From Anaerolineales bacterium (GTDB taxonomy: Bacteria > Chloroflexota > Anaerolineae > Aggregatilineales > J027): a stretch of 64,000 nt of DNA. The notes beneath the pieces are model-generated. The model was not told the DNA's origin. It saw nothing but the letters and a program-made list of their open reading frames with translations, and made no database searches. The DNA lies in assembly GCA_020634155.1 (NCBI GenBank), contig JACKCI010000002.1, positions 310,001 to 374,000 of the forward strand, written 5' to 3'. How positions within the stretch are numbered: the stretch's first letter is position 1; every line of letters begins with the position of its first letter. Positions 60,998-64,000 of the stretch are shown one piece after another. Both the position numbers and the translations under genes were made by a program.

Positions 60998-62722
60998 CTA
61001 TTCTGCAAAAATGTGTTCGCCCCGATGCAAACGCTGGGCAATCTGGAACGTCTGCCCTTGAGCGCGAGCCGTTGGGGCATGGGCCGCCAGATAGCGTGCC
61101 GCCGCAACCAAGACATGCGTCCCCATCTCGGTGTCACGCAAGCGATGATATTGCTTAAAGGCAGACTCTATCATCTGAATGGTATGGAAGTTGCGGTCTT
61201 CACGCAGCAGCAGGCCGCCGAGGGTTGCCAACAATGGCTCTGGTGCGCCTCCGCTACTGAGATATTGCGCCACCAACGCCCCTGCTGGATTGACCTGCTG
61301 CTGGCGGTCTAATAAGTCCGTCAACGCATCGAGCAGGCTCAACGGGTCGTCTACCATGCCTTTGGGTTGGGGTAAGGGGGTTGCCGGGATATTCAGGAAG
61401 CGGTCAAGGTAGAGGCTCATGGCGGCATCAAAGACTCCCCGCAGCAATTCGACTGATGGCGCACGGCGTAACCCTTGTTCAATGGCATTGGCAAAGGTGA
61501 AGGTATGCAAGGCTGTATCCCAATCCCCAAACTCGTTGCTAGTATGGAAATGGGCAATCCGACGAGCGGCAGCATACGAAACCCATTCGGATAACTCAAC
61601 CCACCCACAGCCACTCCGCAAGGCATCCAGCATGGTATCGGCAATGTCATAGGGGTTTTGTCCCAGCAGAATATCGACTAAGGTCGGGCCACCCTGCCAA
61701 GGCTGGTCGGTGCTAATCGGTTGGGTGGGCAATTGCTCAAAGGTGCTTTCAAGGATAGCGACAAGGTCGGTGGGGTTGCGCCAAGCGTTATCCTCCTCCA
61801 TGCGGTCAGCCGTTGCATAATCGTGTACCAGACTCGGCAATACCACCTCGGCATAGTCCCAGCCTGCCATATCGAGCGCTTCAAGGGCCTTATTGGTGAA
61901 GTCTGCCGGATGTCCGGTGCGGATGTAGCGGTGGTCGGTCACGGCGGCAAAGAGCATGTCCGCCACTTGACGCGGCGTAGCCCCAGCTTGTATGGCTGAG
62001 ATGATGCAGCGCTCGGCACCCTCGGCATCACGCACCTCAATAAATTCACGGAACCAGCGCCGCAAGGCTTGTATATCGCCGCTGCTATTGGGTAGGGGAC
62101 GGATAGGGAAGCGTGGCGGGACATTACTGGTATCATTTGCCACTGCAATCAGGCCGTTGTAGAGCGCACGGGGGCGGTCAGTTTCATGCAAATAGGGGAG
62201 CATGTTCATCATACAGGTGTGGATAGTCAGGCCCGCCGCCCAACCTGTATCCCGATAGCGTGTGCCAAACTCAAGGCCGATGCGGAACGGCTCAACGGGG
62301 TCAGACAACACCAACACGGCCTTGCCAATGACCAATGGCAAATTGCGCTCTAGGCCGACCTGTAGGCGTTCCCGTTGATGCTCAAGAATGTCGCGGCTTT
62401 CGCCCAAATCGAGATAGACCTCTCCATTGCGGATTTCAACCGGAAAGGCTCGCACATCATCAGCCCATTGGTCAAAGGTGCCGCCACTTGCTAAATCAAA
62501 GCGGGCATGATGCCAATGGCAGGTTAAGATGCCATCGCGCACCGTGCCTTTATTGAGGGGAAAGCCCATGTGGGGACAGCGATTATCAACTGCCAACACC
62601 CGATTGCCTTGCTGGGCAAAGAGGGCGATGGTATGGCCCTCAATATGGATAACCTTACAGCCCGTGGCTTGGACTTCGCTAAGGGTAGCAACGGACACGT
62701 AGGAAGCAGCTTGAACAGTCAT
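60998..62722 (-). CDS. Rieske [2Fe-2S] domain fused to a large helical domain
   Basis: This 574-residue protein has an N-terminal Rieske domain (1-105): cluster ligands in 'CPHMGFPLNKG' and 'CHWHHARFD' (C-x-H and C-x2-H). The remaining 460 residues are predicted mostly helical and lack known catalytic motifs apart from scattered His and Asp ('HTCMMNMLPYLHE', 'LVHDYATADRM'). The Rieske part resembles NirD/ferredoxin-type modules that pass electrons to an attached enzyme, so the helical part may be an oxidoreductase domain, but no family is recognised. It is divergent from the thiamine operon. Confidence 0.8.
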   Translation of the reverse strand: MTVQAASYVSVATLSEVQATGCKVIHIEGHTIALFAQQGNRVLAVDNRCPHMGFPLNKGTVRDGILTCHWHHARFDLASGGTFDQWADDVRAFPVEIRNGEVYLDLGESRDILEHQRERLQVGLERNLPLVIGKAVLVLSDPVEPFRIGLEFGTRYRDTGWAAGLTIHTCMMNMLPYLHETDRPRALYNGLIAVANDTSNVPPRFPIRPLPNSSGDIQALRRWFREFIEVRDAEGAERCIISAIQAGATPRQVADMLFAAVTDHRYIRTGHPADFTNKALEALDMAGWDYAEVVLPSLVHDYATADRMEEDNAWRNPTDLVAILESTFEQLPTQPISTDQPWQGGPTLVDILLGQNPYDIADTMLDALRSGCGWVELSEWVSYAAARRIAHFHTSNEFGDWDTALHTFTFANAIEQGLRRAPSVELLRGVFDAAMSLYLDRFLNIPATPLPQPKGMVDDPLSLLDALTDLLDRQQQVNPAGALVAQYLSSGGAPEPLLATLGGLLLREDRNFHTIQMIESAFKQYHRLRDTEMGTHVLVAAARYLAAHAPTARAQGQTFQIAQRLHRGEHIFAE

Positions 62723-62830
62723 ACGATGTTTTCCTCCATAGTTTTAGCATGGCATGAAGTGGCCTGTCTCGCACGCGTCGATGGGTCAGCCCCGGCCCTG
62801 TACGAAAGTATTAGAACCGTATTAGATGAG

Positions 62831-62859
62831 TTGACAAAAGAAATGAAGGCCGCTATGGT
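62831..62859 (+). promoter_or_regulatory. Promoter of the thiamine operon
   Basis: A perfect TTGACA (62831-62836) and TATGGT (62854-62859) have 17-base spacing, placing the transcript start about 12 bases before the riboswitch. Confidence 0.6.
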
Positions 62860-62877
62860 AAAGACAAAATATCAATA

Positions 62878-62968
62878 GGGGAGCTTGGGTTAGCCGGGCT
62901 GAGAGGGTATCCATCGACGATACCGACCCTTGAACCTGAACCGGGTAATGCCGGCGGAGGAAGTTGGT
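62878..62968 (+). ncRNA. TPP riboswitch (THI element) aptamer
   Basis: Core thi-box sequences are present: GGGCTGAGA (about 62896-62904), ACCCTTGAACCTGA (about 62926-62939) and CGGGTAATGCCGGCG (about 62942-62956). A short P1 pairs AGCTT (62882-62886) with AAGTT (62961-62965). Downstream come an intrinsic terminator and the thiamine diphosphokinase gene, so this senses thiamine diphosphate and shuts the operon off. Confidence 0.95.
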
Positions 62969-62989
62969 CTATGACTCAGCATATCCAAG

Positions 62990-63015
62990 CCACTCCCCGT
63001 AAGGAGTGGTTTTTT
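62990..63015 (+). terminator. Riboswitch-controlled terminator overlapping the ribosome binding site
   Basis: CCACTCC (62990-62996) and GGAGTGG (63003-63009) form a 7-bp stem before six T. The aptamer 5' strand GGGGAG and CTTGG (62878-62888) is complementary to CTCCCC (62993-62998) and CCAAG (62985-62989), an antiterminator that breaks this stem. AAGGAG at 63001-63006 in the 3' arm also serves as the ribosome site for the next ATG. Confidence 0.85.
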
Positions 63016-63016
63016 G

Positions 63017-63670
63017 ATGAATAAAGCCATTGTGGTTGCCAACGGCACCCTTGAAATGGGTGTTGCGGTGGAATTGGTGTTGGCAGTTGCCGCTGAAGCT
63101 TATGTCATAGGGGCGGACGGTGGGGCGATGATTGCCCGCGACCTTGGCCTGATGCCACATCTGGTTATTGGCGACTTTGATTCGATTTCCCCCGCTGATT
63201 TAGAAGCCTTTGCCGAGCAGGGCATCACTACCCAGCGCTATCCCGCCGCCAAAGATGAAACCGATTTGGAACTGGCATTGCTTGCAGCAGTTGAGCGCGG
63301 TGCGACGTGGATTCGCATTTTAGCTGCTCTCGGCAACCGTCTTGATCAAAGTCTCGCCAACATCTACTTGCTGTCCTTGCCACAACTTAAAGGGCGGGAT
63401 GTACGCTTGGTGGCAGGCAAGCAAACGGCATGGTTAGCCGAAGCGGGTCAGCATTACCTCTCCGGTCAGGTCGGGGACACAATATCCCTATTGCCCTTTG
63501 GTGGCCCTTGTCACCATATCCGCACCCACGACTTAGCTTATCCCCTAGCGGATGAATCGTTAACGCTTGGCCCAGCGCGTGGCATTAGCAATGTCATCAC
63601 TGGCCCCCATCCGATGGTTGAATTTACTGATGGTGTGTTGCTGGTGGTGCATACGGTTGGGCGAGCCTAA
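63017..63670 (+). CDS. Thiamine diphosphokinase
   Basis: This 217-residue enzyme makes thiamine diphosphate from thiamine and ATP. It has 'VIGADGGAMIARDLGLMPHLVIGDFDSI', 'DETDLELALL' and 'GNRLDQSLANIYLL', the TPK active site, and a C-terminal beta domain with 'GISNVITG'. The ATG at 63017 lies one base after the terminator T run. Control by the riboswitch upstream fits salvage of thiamine. Confidence 0.93.
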   Translation: MNKAIVVANGTLEMGVAVELVLAVAAEAYVIGADGGAMIARDLGLMPHLVIGDFDSISPADLEAFAEQGITTQRYPAAKDETDLELALLAAVERGATWIRILAALGNRLDQSLANIYLLSLPQLKGRDVRLVAGKQTAWLAEAGQHYLSGQVGDTISLLPFGGPCHHIRTHDLAYPLADESLTLGPARGISNVITGPHPMVEFTDGVLLVVHTVGRA

Positions 63671-63685
63671 TCAAAAGGAGACAAG

Positions 63686-63973
63686 ATGCGTATAATAACG
63701 GTCAGTGTTCAGGTGTTGCCGATGACGGCTGACCCTTACCCAGTGGTCGATGCTGCCATTGCCGCTATCCAATCAACAGGCATTAAGCACATAGTCACAC
63801 CAATGGAAACGGTCTTAGAGGGAAGTTGGGAGGCTTGTATGGAAGCCGCCCGCGCTGCCCATGAAGCCTGCTTTAGCAACGGCGTACAAAAGGCTGTGAC
63901 CATCATTAAGGTGGCCGATGATGTCAGCACTGGCTCCACCATTGACGATAAACTCGCCAAGTATCGCCCATGA
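63686..63973 (+). CDS. Thiamine-binding protein of the MTH1187/YkoF family
   Basis: This 95-residue protein has the MTH1187 pattern: an alternating strand start 'MRIITVSVQVLPM', then 'YPVVDAAIAAIQSTGIKHIVTPMETVLEG' and 'KAVTIIKVADD'. Relatives bind thiamine in the cytoplasm. AAAGGAG lies five bases before the ATG, 15 bases after the kinase stop. It completes a thiamine salvage operon that may continue past the window. Confidence 0.88.
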   Translation: MRIITVSVQVLPMTADPYPVVDAAIAAIQSTGIKHIVTPMETVLEGSWEACMEAARAAHEACFSNGVQKAVTIIKVADDVSTGSTIDDKLAKYRP

Positions 63974-64000
63974 TACGCAGGGTCGTTGAAATCACCCGTA
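63970..64000 (+). CDS. Start of a further gene, cut off by the window end
   Basis: An ATG overlaps the previous stop (ATGA at 63970-63973) and the frame stays open to the window end (MIRRVVEITR). The coupling suggests a fourth member of the thiamine operon, possibly a transport or biosynthetic protein. Ten residues are not enough to identify it. Confidence 0.4.
   Translation, partial: MIRRVVEITR

Noticed and set aside
62570..62878. A 102-codon plus-strand frame between the Rieske gene and the riboswitch
   Set aside because: Half of it is antisense to the Rieske coding region and the rest is occupied by the thiamine promoter; no ribosome site.

Overview
The window looks like chromosomal DNA of a Chloroflexota bacterium, most likely an Anaerolineae-type lineage. 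This is an inference from gene content: RNA-binding proteins with RRM and PHAX-like domains, DUF4388 plus small-GTPase pairs, a carbamoyltransferase/DUF5989/SGNH surface-glycan cluster, PKD and TolB-like propeller surface proteins, GH57 and TreS enzymes, and moderate GC. There is no rRNA, insertion sequence, phage, integron or CRISPR array. One tRNA (Gly, GCC) is present. Promoters often show a clear TATAAT, TATACT or TACAAT -10 box, and several genes use TTG or GTG starts.

Layout. Positions 1-3.5 kb hold a truncated lipoprotein, a DUF4230-like protein, and a three-gene set (DUF4430-like secreted protein, ECF-type S component, DM13 protein). Positions 3.6-7 kb hold tRNA-Gly, a K+ channel with RCK domains, a sugar isomerase-like protein, and the end of a GPH transporter/GH57 glucanotransferase pair. 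Positions 9.3-20.3 kb are mostly housekeeping: plsY, kbl, clpC, a four-S1-domain protein, a DUF4388/GTPase/hydrolase operon, upp, and a WecA/MraY-like phosphosugar transferase that lacks a catalytic Asp. Positions 20.3-25.8 kb form a minus-strand surface-glycan modification cluster (carbamoyltransferase, DUF5989, small membrane proteins, two membrane-anchored SGNH hydrolases).

Positions 25.9-34.8 kb carry an RRM-PHAX protein, a MEMO-like protein, PriA, a glycerophosphodiesterase, a NERD-helicase, an FHA-receiver protein and a cobalamin adenosyltransferase. Positions 34.8-40.3 kb pair trehalose synthase with a divergent sugar ABC importer. One permease of that importer carries an N-terminal HEAT-repeat domain, and no ATPase gene is present. 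Positions 40.3-45.3 kb hold RqcH, an ITPase-like enzyme, a lipoprotein with a 93-bp tandem repeat stalk, and a second S1 protein.

Positions 45.6-58.9 kb are one 13.3-kb gene for a 4,431-residue surface protein: N-terminal membrane anchor, 11 thrombospondin type-3 Ca-binding repeats, about 20 PKD/Ig-like domains, 21 copies of an unnamed roughly 86-residue Cys-paired repeat, and a terminal TolB/WD40-like propeller. A triple PPC-domain secreted protein follows it.

The right end holds a GNAT enzyme, a Rieske protein fused to a large helical domain, and a thiamine operon. That operon is led by a TPP riboswitch whose terminator and antiterminator can be read from the sequence. The most unusual items are the HEAT-permease fusion, the giant stalk protein with its repeat families, the bacterial RRM-PHAX protein, the transferase with the deleted Asp, and the riboswitch terminator whose 3' arm also carries the ribosome binding site.
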